Part shown: positions 30,968 through 41,317 of the stretch, in pieces
Position numbering within the stretch: the first letter of the stretch is position 1
Layout: every line of letters starts with the position of its first letter
Source: a bacterium
GTDB lineage: Bacteria; Fidelibacterota; Marinisomatia; Marinisomatales; TCS55
DNA length: 64,000 bases
Assembly: GCA_004321715.1 (NCBI GenBank)
Contig: SGYN01000004.1
Location: 1-64,000 of the forward strand
Direction: 5' to 3'
The notes under the pieces: generated by a model
The model's input: only the letters and a program-made list of their open reading frames with translations
Database searches by the model: none
What the model was told of the DNA's origin: nothing
Position numbers and translations under genes: made by a program

Positions 30968-33034
30968 TTATTCATATTCTTGAATAATTGAGGATATTGT
31001 TTCTATTCCTTTTACAAATTCTTTATCAAATTCATCATTAAATAAATTAATCTGATAAAAATATTTTGCTATTTTGTTATCAATCACATGAATATCTCCT
31101 TTGAGCGATTCAGGTGCTGGGAATAGGATTTCACGACCTGCTTTAAATAAATTAATATTATCTTGAATATCTGGATTCATTTCTAGCACACGACGCAACA
31201 CCAATGCTTCATATAGTCTTCGCTCATGTTTTGGTTGGGTAAGATAAATAGAATAACCAAAAGTAGAGTCGCTATTTAAATCGCGTAATGTATTCTTATA
31301 ACTTCCAGAAGATTCATATCGATTAATATTTGCAACGGGTCGTAAGGGGTAATCATCAGCAAACTCTACACTTTCTGTTGATTCAAATTGTAAAGCAAGC
31401 CCATCGCTTTGTTTAAAGCGTTTCAGATAACTTCGATATATTTCTCCAAAGTTTTGCATATCAACGACTGCATTACCTTGATTATCTGAAATTTTTCCAA
31501 AGAATATTACTTTTTCTGGTTGAATATGTTTGTAATAGTTTTCTTTCTCAATTACATCGTACAACATTCTGCGGATTAATACACCTTGTCCAGGAACTGC
31601 CCCGTTTACAAAATTTGACAATTCTTCATTTGCAGAAGCATCCGCACTTTCTTGAATAACATCTACGGCGCGATTTAATACATTATTATAAAAAGAAGTA
31701 TTCTCAAAAAACCCTAGATCGTATAGATCTGTGTTTCGTAGGCGATAACTATCTTGAAATAATTTATTTCCCCAGTGGTTAAGTATATCAATATCCTTTG
31801 GAATAACATGCGCGAAACTTCCAGACCCTACATCGACAATATGCGGCGTAATCACTACAATTACCTCTTTATTGGAACGCACTTTTTTATTGAAGCCTAA
31901 TAAATTACCGATAATAGGAATACGTCCTAATATGGGGAATTCATTTTCTTGTTTGGTGTCCTTATGTGATATTAACCCACCAATAATAAAAGGAGTGTTG
32001 TTTTCTACCTGTACATAGGTTTGTACTTTTCGACTAGAAAAAGTAGGCGCAGATAATACGTCACCACCAACACTTCCAACACCTACACGTTCTTGTGCTT
32101 CACTAATAATAGTTTCAACCTGCATGGTAATTTCATTTCCATCGCTACTAATTCGTGGACGAAGATTTAATACAATTCCAATAGGTATATATTCCGTTGC
32201 AGAAACTACATTTTGCCCTGTGGCCGTACTTCGAGCAATAGGTATTTGTTGTCCAACAACAATACGTGCTTGGCGACCATCTAATACAAGAACAGAGGGT
32301 CGCGATAAAATTTCTGAAGATTGATCGCTAATTAATTTTTCTAATTTTGCATTGATTTCCAATGCATTACCAATTAGTCCTTTATCCATAATGAACGTGA
32401 ACGGTTCAAAATTACCAGTTGCTGGATCCGGCTCTGGAAACGATGAGGAATACATGCTTCCGGAATTTGCAAAGTTTACTCCCAGGGTATTGGTTTTATT
32501 GGCATCAATTTCTACAACCAAAGCTTCAATCATAATTTGTTTTGCAGCAACATCAAGTTGATTTGTGATAACAGATACTAATTCTTTTAAAACTTCCGAG
32601 TTATCAGGGTCATAGGCAATAAGCAATCGTTGTAATGGTTCGCCACTAGTGGAGAACACAAGGGAAGAACCACCCAAATCCACACCCATTTCCGCACCTT
32701 TTTCACTAACAGCGCCTTGCATTTCCAGTAAGGTGACATTATCTGTTTCAGGAAGAAGTATAACTAATGGTAAAACATCATAATCATCTACACTAACCAT
32801 TCCATTTACTAGTACATTTGCGAAATCACCAGTTGGGGTTAAAATACTTTCATTGGGGTTAACGCCCGGACTTTTTTCAAAATCTACTACGGCATATCCA
32901 AGGGATTTTAAAATACCACCGACGCGGTCGGTTGTCATATAGCTTAATTGTAATGTTTTATACTTTACACGAATATCCTGCGCAAGAAGAAAGGAAGTAA
33001 GTAGAAAACATGATATAAATATTTTTTTCATCAT
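30968..33034 (-). CDS. Secretin family protein (type II/III secretion GspD/PilQ-like)
   Basis: VPQ-like IPIARS... and EVIVVITPHIV; PSVLVLDGRQARIVVGQQIPIARS; SSRKVQTYVQVENNTPFIIGGLISHKDTKQENEFPILGRIPIIGNLLG. Confidence 0.86.
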   Translation of the reverse strand: MMKKIFISCFLLTSFLLAQDIRVKYKTLQLSYMTTDRVGGILKSLGYAVVDFEKSPGVNPNESILTPTGDFANVLVNGMVSVDDYDVLPLVILLPETDNVTLLEMQGAVSEKGAEMGVDLGGSSLVFSTSGEPLQRLLIAYDPDNSEVLKELVSVITNQLDVAAKQIMIEALVVEIDANKTNTLGVNFANSGSMYSSSFPEPDPATGNFEPFTFIMDKGLIGNALEINAKLEKLISDQSSEILSRPSVLVLDGRQARIVVGQQIPIARSTATGQNVVSATEYIPIGIVLNLRPRISSDGNEITMQVETIISEAQERVGVGSVGGDVLSAPTFSSRKVQTYVQVENNTPFIIGGLISHKDTKQENEFPILGRIPIIGNLLGFNKKVRSNKEVIVVITPHIVDVGSGSFAHVIPKDIDILNHWGNKLFQDSYRLRNTDLYDLGFFENTSFYNNVLNRAVDVIQESADASANEELSNFVNGAVPGQGVLIRRMLYDVIEKENYYKHIQPEKVIFFGKISDNQGNAVVDMQNFGEIYRSYLKRFKQSDGLALQFESTESVEFADDYPLRPVANINRYESSGSYKNTLRDLNSDSTFGYSIYLTQPKHERRLYEALVLRRVLEMNPDIQDNINLFKAGREILFPAPESLKGDIHVIDNKIAKYFYQINLFNDEFDKEFVKGIETISSIIQEYE

Positions 33035-33035
33035 A

Positions 33036-33860
33036 TTAATCCAAAAACTTAATAGCTATTTGCATATTAACAACAATCGTTCCATATAATTCATTGTATA
33101 GACTAACTGCAATATTTCCTTGATCGAAATCAAGCCCAGGTTCAAACATACCTGTAACGGTAAACTGCGCATCCAGTTTGTTTTCAACCACTGCTTCAAT
33201 TTCAGCATAATCTGGATAGGTAGTCCCAGAAATATCACCACCTGATACATCCATATAAATATAGGTAAAAGGTTCATCAAATGAGGTGGATGGTTCCATA
33301 GTCTTTTGATAGGTTTCATTAAAGCTGTACCCGGCATCCGTGTAGTTCCACATCATATATCCATCTAATGGTATAACAGCGCCTGAATAGTCAAAAGTAG
33401 TCTGGATGAGCGATGTATCACCTTGGGATATTAAAGTTAAGTTATGGGTAGGTTTATCGTAGATCCAGTTTCCACCAAAATAGTCTGTTTCACCAGAAAC
33501 GGTATTGGGAACTTGTTTGCTATAAGAATTATCCTCATAGAATTCTATATCTTGAGGATATTGACTGATATTTTGCGTTTCTCCATCAATGGATTGAGAA
33601 GACAAACTCCAAAACCCAATCATTTGGGCGTCTTGTCGAATAACATGTGTATCCAGACGAGTTACGGTAACAGTAAATGCGATAGGAGTATCGGAATCTG
33701 TAGAATTGTTTTCTACTGTTAAATTTAGATTAAACATAACATTCGATGTAGATGTGGTAAAATCCTTAGCAAGTTCATTCTCTAAATCTTCACAAGATAC
33801 AAGGAACCCAACTAGGATTATAAGACAAATTTGTAGAATACGTTGTGTTATCATAAACAT
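33036..33860 (-). CDS. Hypothetical lipoprotein
   Basis: Lipobox LVSCED; abuts the secretin gene (same operon). Confidence 0.6.
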   Translation of the reverse strand: MFMITQRILQICLIILVGFLVSCEDLENELAKDFTTSTSNVMFNLNLTVENNSTDSDTPIAFTVTVTRLDTHVIRQDAQMIGFWSLSSQSIDGETQNISQYPQDIEFYEDNSYSKQVPNTVSGETDYFGGNWIYDKPTHNLTLISQGDTSLIQTTFDYSGAVIPLDGYMMWNYTDAGYSFNETYQKTMEPSTSFDEPFTYIYMDVSGGDISGTTYPDYAEIEAVVENKLDAQFTVTGMFEPGLDFDQGNIAVSLYNELYGTIVVNMQIAIKFLD

Positions 33861-33897
33861 TGAATTATTACGACCTATTTAATTAAGTTGTAAATAT

Positions 33898-35697
33898 ATG
33901 ATGATTAAGCATATGCAACATATAATAATCTTATTTCTTTTTATAGGGTATTTCCATCCTATTTACGCTTCAAATATAAGCGTAGAAGAAGCTGCAAATA
34001 AATTAATAATAGGGGATATAGATATTCATTATAGTGAAGCATTACGTATTATTGCAAAATATGGTCATGAATTGCCATCTGATATCAAAGCAGAATTGCA
34101 AGCAAGAGGATTTGATTTTAGCCGCGAAATTGTTTCTAGTTATCGTCCACAAAATTTGGATTATTACGTGGACGAAGGGATATTTCGGTTTCATTATACC
34201 TTAACTGGTGTTGATGCTGTATCACCATTAGATGCGGATAACAACGGAATTCCTGATTATGTAGATTTAATTGTAACGACTTTTGCGAATATTGGCGTGA
34301 TTGATTTTACAGATATGGAATTTGTACGTCCACCAGGAGATGGATGGTATACACAAATTGATGATGGGGGATCGGATCATTACGATGTATATATTTTTAA
34401 TCTAGAGACTGGTTATTATGGATATGTTCAGGCAGAAGATTATGCTCAAAACAATTCTCCAATTACACGAGGAGATAATGAATTCTCAGAAGATGCCGAA
34501 GAAGAACGAGCTATGGTCACATTTATGGCTTTACGTAACAATTATGATGATTTTTCAGGCGTAGAATCTGAGATCATTGAAGTAACATCTGCACATGAGT
34601 TTTTTCATGCGGTACAATATGGATATGATGGCTGGGAAGCTGGTTGGTTATTAGAGGCAACCGCCGTGTGGATGGAAGAACATCATTACGATAATATTAA
34701 TGATTGTTATCAATTTTTACAGGAATTTTTCAATGAACCATATTTAGCTATTAACTATGATGTGAATCGTGGGTATGGTGCCTATATCTATTTTTCTTAT
34801 TTAACCGATAATCGGGTAAGCAATGATTTGATTCGAACTGTATTTGAACGTAGTAGAGAATATAATAGTTATGATGTTGATTATAGTATTCCAACCCTTA
34901 TGGCTGCATTAAATGATTATAATCTTGATTTTGAAACAGTGACGCATGATTTTTTCATTGCCAATGGCATGTTGTCCAATAGTGATTCCGCTGGGATTTA
35001 CCAATACTCTGAATCCAGTACATTTCCGATGGATTTACCAACATTAGAACAAACTATTACTGCATCATCGGATACGACCATGTATTACTATAACCAGATG
35101 TTAGAAACATTTTCTGCTTTATACTATTTAGTAGATACACAAGACTCTACTTGGAATAACCTTGTCATTGATTTATTAACACAAGATTCGGATAATATGC
35201 GTTATTACGTTACCTCAATTGTGGAACATAAAAATGATTCTACACCTAATACTTTTGATGTGCTTACGGCTCAGACCCAAACCATTGATGTCAGCAGTGT
35301 AGATAGCGTAATTTTTGTAATATCTGCATTTGGGTACGATACCATTAATTCAGAATTTTCTATGCGTATCATTAAAAATTCCAGTGTGGAACTGGCATCA
35401 GATATGGAATTAATACCCATTAGTAATCAATATTCGCTCAATAACCCATATCCAAACCCCTTTAATGCACACATAACCATTCACTATACGATTCCAATGA
35501 ATCAACCAGTTGATATAGCTATATATGATATTTTGGGTAATAAGATTCGCCGTTTTCAGTCTGAACAGCTAGGTATGCAATCGATAATATGGAATGGAAA
35601 AGATCAGTACGGCATTCCTGTTTCCTCCGGTATGTACATCGTGAATATGAGCACAGACTCATTTACACAAGCCAGAAGAATTCTTCTTCTTAAATAA
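33898..35697 (+). CDS. Putative secreted zinc metalloprotease (MXAN_6640-like) with T9SS C-terminal domain
   Basis: SAHEFFHAVQYGYDGWEAGWLLEATAVWMEE (HExxH ... E); YPNPFNAHITIHYTIP...RRILLLK. Confidence 0.75.
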   Translation: MMIKHMQHIIILFLFIGYFHPIYASNISVEEAANKLIIGDIDIHYSEALRIIAKYGHELPSDIKAELQARGFDFSREIVSSYRPQNLDYYVDEGIFRFHYTLTGVDAVSPLDADNNGIPDYVDLIVTTFANIGVIDFTDMEFVRPPGDGWYTQIDDGGSDHYDVYIFNLETGYYGYVQAEDYAQNNSPITRGDNEFSEDAEEERAMVTFMALRNNYDDFSGVESEIIEVTSAHEFFHAVQYGYDGWEAGWLLEATAVWMEEHHYDNINDCYQFLQEFFNEPYLAINYDVNRGYGAYIYFSYLTDNRVSNDLIRTVFERSREYNSYDVDYSIPTLMAALNDYNLDFETVTHDFFIANGMLSNSDSAGIYQYSESSTFPMDLPTLEQTITASSDTTMYYYNQMLETFSALYYLVDTQDSTWNNLVIDLLTQDSDNMRYYVTSIVEHKNDSTPNTFDVLTAQTQTIDVSSVDSVIFVISAFGYDTINSEFSMRIIKNSSVELASDMELIPISNQYSLNNPYPNPFNAHITIHYTIPMNQPVDIAIYDILGNKIRRFQSEQLGMQSIIWNGKDQYGIPVSSGMYIVNMSTDSFTQARRILLLK

Positions 35698-35713
35698 GAT
35701 AGTTTTCTTTTTC

Positions 35714-37042
35714 ATGCGCTTTCTAATCACATTTCTAATTATGAGTTCTACTATTACCTATAGTCAACATATTTACGGACAATTTATGAATGTGGAGGTT
35801 TTTAGAAGCAAAGCCTATTTATATAATATGTTTCAAAATGATGGTAAGCCAATTGATGAAACTATTATTGATTCAAATGGAAAATTTTCATTTAAAAAAA
35901 CTGATTACACATTGGGATTTTATCGTATTCAATTAAAAGGAGAAGAGCCTATTATCATTGTATTAAATCCCACAGAAACAGATGTGGAAATCCAGGTTAA
36001 TAATCAAAATGATGATAAACCAATTACGGTGCTGCAATCATTAGAAAATATAGCTTTTCACCGTCATAAAATGCTTATGAATATCTATAATAGGATAGAA
36101 TATTTGCAATTTCAATTAAGTTTCCCCAATGATGAAGTATTGCAAAAAATAAATGAATATGAAAATGAGCTTAAGAAATTCATTTATTATTCAACGGTAT
36201 CACTAAAAGACCTTCAAACAAACTTTTCTCAAACATTTACCTTTGATGTTCTAGCAAAAACAATGCCAATAATTAACAGTTCCTATGAAGATAGAATTGA
36301 ACGATTTTTTGATAACAAGGCCATATTGGATTCAAAATATTTACATAGCCCATTGATGTTCAATAAAATCAGTATGTATTTGAACTATTATTCTGGTGAA
36401 AATAGTATAGATATGCATATTGCTATTGATGATATATTAATGGCTACATATGATAATTATGATGTGTATGGATATTGTATAACTCAAATATTATCGTTTC
36501 TTAACCGGCAAGGATTTGAAGAACGCATAGAATACGTTGTATCTGAATATATTGGGGATGAATTTGATTTGATTACTAATCGTACATTACGAAAACAGAT
36601 TGAAGGAAGGCAAAAGCTTAAAGTGGGTACAATTGCTCCAGATATACAAATACCAGATATAAATAGAGACAAGGTTGGTTTGCATGATCTATTTAAGAAG
36701 AATAAGCTTAATTTAGTAATGTTTTGGTCATCTACATGTCCGCACTGCATGGAAACAATTCCTGAAATAAAAACTATTTATGAATCCTATCGTTCTGCGG
36801 GTTTGGAGGTTATTGCTGTTTCAATTGATAAAAAGAAAGATGAATGGCAACAAGCTATTGATCAGGAAAATTTAGAATGGATAAATATCTCCAGCTTAAA
36901 AGGATGGGATTCCGAATCAACGGATGTGTATTACGTTTCTTATACACCTACATTTTATTTGGTTGATAATCAAACAACCATAGTGGGAAGGCCGGATGGG
37001 AAGGAAGATGTCATCCGCATGTTAAATAATCTATTACGTTAG
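35714..37042 (+). CDS. Thioredoxin-like (TlpA/DUF4369-type) protein
   Basis: LKVGTIAPDIQIPD...NLVMFWSSTCPHCMETIPEIKTIYESY. Confidence 0.8.
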   Translation: MRFLITFLIMSSTITYSQHIYGQFMNVEVFRSKAYLYNMFQNDGKPIDETIIDSNGKFSFKKTDYTLGFYRIQLKGEEPIIIVLNPTETDVEIQVNNQNDDKPITVLQSLENIAFHRHKMLMNIYNRIEYLQFQLSFPNDEVLQKINEYENELKKFIYYSTVSLKDLQTNFSQTFTFDVLAKTMPIINSSYEDRIERFFDNKAILDSKYLHSPLMFNKISMYLNYYSGENSIDMHIAIDDILMATYDNYDVYGYCITQILSFLNRQGFEERIEYVVSEYIGDEFDLITNRTLRKQIEGRQKLKVGTIAPDIQIPDINRDKVGLHDLFKKNKLNLVMFWSSTCPHCMETIPEIKTIYESYRSAGLEVIAVSIDKKKDEWQQAIDQENLEWINISSLKGWDSESTDVYYVSYTPTFYLVDNQTTIVGRPDGKEDVIRMLNNLLR

Positions 37043-37068
37043 ATTATTATTTTTATAAAGTATACAAA

Positions 37069-37091
37069 AGTGACATAAGTCACTCTATAAT
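37069..37091 (+). promoter_or_regulatory. Candidate regulated promoter: AGTGAC-ATAA-GTCACT dyad (37069-37084) followed by TATAAT (37086-37091)
   Basis: Perfect 6-bp inverted repeat with 4-nt spacer (CRP/FNR-like geometry) immediately 5' of a consensus -10 hexamer in the leader of the 37176 CDS. Confidence 0.4.
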
Positions 37092-37175
37092 TAATGATTA
37101 TTGATTTTTATGAAGATGATGGTGATATTCAAGGCAATTATTTTTATTTAAATTATTATTATTGGAGGACGTAGT

Positions 37176-40100
37176 ATGTTTAATAAATCAATAATAGCTA
37201 TACTAATTTTATTTTTTGCAGGCGATATAAGTGCGCAACGTCGTAGCTCAAAAAAAGATGAATCAAAGCAAAGTACATCTGTTTCTCAGGCTGAAGATTT
37301 TGTAAATCAATATGGATTTTCTTCAAAACAGGAATTAGGAGAACATTTGTTAAGACAAGGTCTTACCAAGACGGCAGAGAAAACAGTAAAAAATTATATG
37401 AATGGTGAAAAATTGGCTGGTCGAGAAATGACTCGATTAAAAGATTTATTAAATAAATATCCAAAGGGTTCTGAAGGTAATGTTTCAATTCGAAGCGGAA
37501 GAAAGAGTAAAGAACCAGCACAACGAGCAGCAAGGAGTAGTCGGAGTAGTCAAGATGAATCTACTCGTTCTTCAAGAAGTGCCAGATCCAGCAGTAGTTC
37601 TCGATCAAAAGAATCATCAAAACGCTCATCCAGAAGTGCTCGATCAACTGATGATACAAGACGTTCAGATAGTAGAAATGATTCCAGGAGGATGAGTAGT
37701 TCTAAACGTAGTAGCAAAAGAGAAGCTGTTGACTATCCTTCCGATTATCCGGAAATATTAAAAGATGCAGAAGAAGAAATTATGCCAGAGATAGAGATAT
37801 TAAATCTGAATGACGATGATTCCTCAACAGATCAACCTTCCAGTGGTAGAGTGCAAAGAAGTGCACGTACAGAGGGTCAGGGTGCTGCTGAAGGATTAAG
37901 TGCCTTAGAAAATTTTGATATGGTTGGTGAAAATAAATGGATTCAGGCTGGTCGAAGATGGATGTATGGAGATGATGCAGCCTGCGCACAAGTGTGCTTA
38001 GATAATATATGGTGCGATGGCTTTTATACGTATGTATCTAGAAGAGGGGATGATATTTGTATTTACGCTGATGACGTTGATCCATTGCGTACGTATAACG
38101 GTATAAGTTTAAAATCATATATTTATGTAAATGCTGGACTAAGACAAGAATTTAGAGAGGCTCGGGATGAATACTTACAAAAACAACGCTCTTTTAACGC
38201 ATTGTCCCATTCAAAACGTACACTTGAATTTTTATCATCCAATCATGATAATGATGCAGTTGCATCTGTATCTGCACCTTCATCAGGTAGAAGACTAAAT
38301 CGAGAAGATACGGATGCAGATGTTCCAGAGATGCCCGATCAAGTAGCAGAAGCCGAGGAATTGATTGCTAATGGGGAGGTTGAAGAAATTATAATGGAAG
38401 ATGATGAATCCTCTGTAGAAGAAGATGAAAGTATGGATGATGAAGGATCTGTAAGTTCTGGAAGAAGAGCATCCTCTGGAAGAAAATCAAGTTCTGCAAG
38501 GTCTTCCGGTAGAGTGAAGAAAGAATCTTCCAAAAGAGCATCAAATAGTGATATTGGTCTAGTAGGCGCTTGGGGTAATATTAATTGGAGTAATGTTTAT
38601 TCAAAATACGGCTGGACGAATGCTATGAATTTTTTCACAAATGAAGGTTATGGTACATGGATTTCTAATGGAAGACCTATACGTTATATGAGAACAAGAA
38701 ACGTTCAAGCATGTGCAAAGGCCTGTCTGCAAATTCAAGATTGTGATGCAATAAATTTCTCCACTAGATGGGGTAGTTGTTATTTAATGGATGATGTGGA
38801 TCCAATATGGGAACATAACTGGTATCTTTATAGTGGTATGACATCTTACGCGGTTCGAAATATTGATGAAGTCTCAATGGAGAGAGAAATGGTGCAAATA
38901 AACAATTTTATGCAAAATGTTGAATCAGAAGAGGCTGCCGTTCAGGCAAGTATTGATTCGTACATTAATGGTGGTGGGTTTGTTGCCGAATATTATGATG
39001 CAGTTCAAGCTGTGTCTGCATTTCGTTCTGAATCAATAGAAGATGAAAATGCGGAATTACCGCCTACTCAAGAAGATGAAGGAACTATTGATGATTTCAC
39101 AGAAGAGTTAGATGATATCATTGAAAAAGCAACTGATTTGCATGAGACGGCTCAAGATGCGTTATCAAAATTTGCTTTTGTGGAAACATATGCAAATAAG
39201 GCAGCAGATTTAAAATCAGTTGCCACTGATGTTGAAACTGCGCTTCAAGCAGCAAAATCTGTCCCAGGTGTTTTACGCAGAACGTTTACTGTTCCGTATA
39301 ATATGGTTGCACCTGTGGATAATAGAATGGATGGTGTTGTTACGCAAGCATGTGCAGTGGATGCGTCTTTGGATCTTCCAGAAAATATTATTCAAAAAGT
39401 TAGTGATGTAGCGGTAGAGGTAGGAGAAAAGCTTGGAACACTGGGTGAGCTTACAGCAAATGGCTACGGGTATTTAAGTCTGGCTAATGATTGTGCAGAT
39501 GAAACACAATATACTGGTATTGCTGATGGTTTACGAGTAACACGTGTTGCATACTTGGATAAAGTTGGTAGCGCGGAAGAAGTTGCGGAGGATGTTGATG
39601 ATGCATTAGATGATGCGATTACAAAAATGGATGAAATTATAGAAGCTTTAGATGCTGGTCTGGATCTAAGTGCATTTGATGAGTTTCTTGATATTCTTAC
39701 ACCAATGCAAACTGGATTAAGTTTTATTAATGAATCAGTAGAAATTTCCCCTTGGCCTGTTTCTACAGCATCTATCGGTTGCCCAGCTGGCTATGAAGAA
39801 TTCTTTGTAGGTGGATGTGGTAAATGTCCCGATGGATTTATGATGACTTGGGATCCTGTAAGTGCATATTTCTGTACAAAATCGTGGTCAGAGCAAACAA
39901 GTAGTACAAGAAGAGTAGAAAGAGAAGGTGGAAACTGGTGGGATGGATTTTTTAGCTTTTTTGAGGATATAGTTACTTGGTCCACACAATATTTTACGGA
40001 AAATCATGATGGCTATTGGGTAGGAGCAACTTGTCCAGATAATATGTCATTGATAAATGATCCAGTAAGTGGAGAACCTGCTTTTTGTGCATCAAGTGGG

Positions 40101-40673
40101 TCCTTTTCAATAAGTCTAGCTGATATAGGCGTAGAACTTGATGGAATAGCAACGGCTATTGAAGATTTTATGAGTATAGATGACTTCATGGAATGTTGTA
40201 TTGATCCAGTTTTGCAGCCCGTAATGGATCTTGCAATGGAAGGAATTGGTTTAGAAGTTCCAGATGTGGGTACTGCTTTCCCAGAGCTAGGAGTAGATTT
40301 ACCGGATATGAATACCAATCTGCTTGCAGCGATGCAGGATTTATATGTAGAACTATTGTCCTTATCGAATCAATTGCAAATTTCCATTGATTATCTTGAT
40401 TTGAATCTAGATATGTTGGCTGATATTCCCTGTCAAGGTGTTCAAGACAAAATTGCAGAATTGTATTCATCACCTGGCGATGATTCTGAATTAGTAGAGC
40501 AAGTAGTGACTAATCTTGCCTTGCGTACAAAAATGGGACAAAAAGCGCAGGAAGTATCGGATCAAATTGATGTTGTTCGTGAATATGTAGCAACAGCAGA
40601 AGGAATTGCACAGGATCCTCTTGCTTGGACATATGGCGAATATATTGCTAGCCGATATACTGGTTGTGATTAA
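37176..40673 (+). CDS. Secreted Ser/Arg-rich protein with two PAN/Apple-like domains and Cys-rich segment
   Basis: Strong SD (TTGGAGG); signal peptide; RSSRSSQDESTRSSRSARSSSSSRSKESSKRSSRSARS tract; ACAQVCLDNIWCDGFYTY...CIYADDVDP and ACAKACLQIQDCDAINFS...CYLMDDVDP. Confidence 0.65.
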   Translation: MFNKSIIAILILFFAGDISAQRRSSKKDESKQSTSVSQAEDFVNQYGFSSKQELGEHLLRQGLTKTAEKTVKNYMNGEKLAGREMTRLKDLLNKYPKGSEGNVSIRSGRKSKEPAQRAARSSRSSQDESTRSSRSARSSSSSRSKESSKRSSRSARSTDDTRRSDSRNDSRRMSSSKRSSKREAVDYPSDYPEILKDAEEEIMPEIEILNLNDDDSSTDQPSSGRVQRSARTEGQGAAEGLSALENFDMVGENKWIQAGRRWMYGDDAACAQVCLDNIWCDGFYTYVSRRGDDICIYADDVDPLRTYNGISLKSYIYVNAGLRQEFREARDEYLQKQRSFNALSHSKRTLEFLSSNHDNDAVASVSAPSSGRRLNREDTDADVPEMPDQVAEAEELIANGEVEEIIMEDDESSVEEDESMDDEGSVSSGRRASSGRKSSSARSSGRVKKESSKRASNSDIGLVGAWGNINWSNVYSKYGWTNAMNFFTNEGYGTWISNGRPIRYMRTRNVQACAKACLQIQDCDAINFSTRWGSCYLMDDVDPIWEHNWYLYSGMTSYAVRNIDEVSMEREMVQINNFMQNVESEEAAVQASIDSYINGGGFVAEYYDAVQAVSAFRSESIEDENAELPPTQEDEGTIDDFTEELDDIIEKATDLHETAQDALSKFAFVETYANKAADLKSVATDVETALQAAKSVPGVLRRTFTVPYNMVAPVDNRMDGVVTQACAVDASLDLPENIIQKVSDVAVEVGEKLGTLGELTANGYGYLSLANDCADETQYTGIADGLRVTRVAYLDKVGSAEEVAEDVDDALDDAITKMDEIIEALDAGLDLSAFDEFLDILTPMQTGLSFINESVEISPWPVSTASIGCPAGYEEFFVGGCGKCPDGFMMTWDPVSAYFCTKSWSEQTSSTRRVEREGGNWWDGFFSFFEDIVTWSTQYFTENHDGYWVGATCPDNMSLINDPVSGEPAFCASSGSFSISLADIGVELDGIATAIEDFMSIDDFMECCIDPVLQPVMDLAMEGIGLEVPDVGTAFPELGVDLPDMNTNLLAAMQDLYVELLSLSNQLQISIDYLDLNLDMLADIPCQGVQDKIAELYSSPGDDSELVEQVVTNLALRTKMGQKAQEVSDQIDVVREYVATAEGIAQDPLAWTYGEYIASRYTGCD

Positions 40674-40699
40674 TATAAGCCAGATAAATAACTAATAGA

Positions 40700-40727
40700 A
40701 AAACCCCGCTATTTGCGGGGTTTTTTG
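40700..40727 (+). terminator. Rho-independent terminator
   Basis: AAAACCCCGC-TATTT-GCGGGGTTTTTTG perfect hairpin with T tract. Confidence 0.92.
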
Positions 40728-40801
40728 TTTATAATGATTTAGTTTTAATCAGCTATATTGTACGAAACTAATATAGTTTTCAATAAAAAAGAGGGGGACT
40801 C

Positions 40802-41263
40802 ATGAAACATATTATAAAAATCATGTTTGTTTTCAACATTATGTTCTCAATGCTGAGCGCTGGTGATGTAGAAGACATCAAAAATCAGATTATGAAAAAT
40901 AATGAGTATTTTACTAAAAATAAACGAGGAGCTGATGAATATTCAAAGCTAGGAGCGTTAGAATTCTGGTCAAGCGGTGGATTATTACAAACAGTGGAAT
41001 CTACTGAACGTCCAGAAGAGTATGATATTGCCAATATCGAGCCCAAGCATATTGAAGTTATTGTATTGGTGCCAAAAAAAGCGGCAGTTGCCATGTATTA
41101 TTCGGAAGGTTCACTCAAACCAAAAAATTCCGCAGCAGTTGGGCATTACCTTACACGAGTAACTCGTGCTTATGTAAAAGAAGATGGGCAATGGAGAATT
41201 CGTGCTTCTCATTGGTCGCCAGTTATGGGTGGATCCGGTACAAGCCAGACAAGCTTAGATTAA
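40802..41263 (+). CDS. Small secreted SnoaL/DUF4440-like protein
   Basis: Signal peptide; ...HYLTRVTRAYVKEDGQWRIRASHWSPV (NTF2-like ending); GAGGGGG SD. Confidence 0.5.
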   Translation: MKHIIKIMFVFNIMFSMLSAGDVEDIKNQIMKNNEYFTKNKRGADEYSKLGALEFWSSGGLLQTVESTERPEEYDIANIEPKHIEVIVLVPKKAAVAMYYSEGSLKPKNSAAVGHYLTRVTRAYVKEDGQWRIRASHWSPVMGGSGTSQTSLD

Positions 41264-41285
41264 TTTTTAAAATAATTATCTCTTT

Positions 41286-41316
41286 AAAAACCCTCAATGT
41301 TTCATTGGGGGTTTTT
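41286..41316. terminator. Bidirectional Rho-independent terminator between convergent genes
   Basis: AAAAACCCTCAATG-TTT-CATTGGGGGTTTTT; one T-G wobble; A/T tracts on both sides. Confidence 0.85.
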
Positions 41317-41317
41317 A

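Noticed and set aside
40753-40776. CTATATT-N10-AATATAG inverted repeat upstream of the 40802 CDS
   Set aside because: AT-only arms in an AT-rich intergenic region; could be chance and no promoter geometry clearly supports it.
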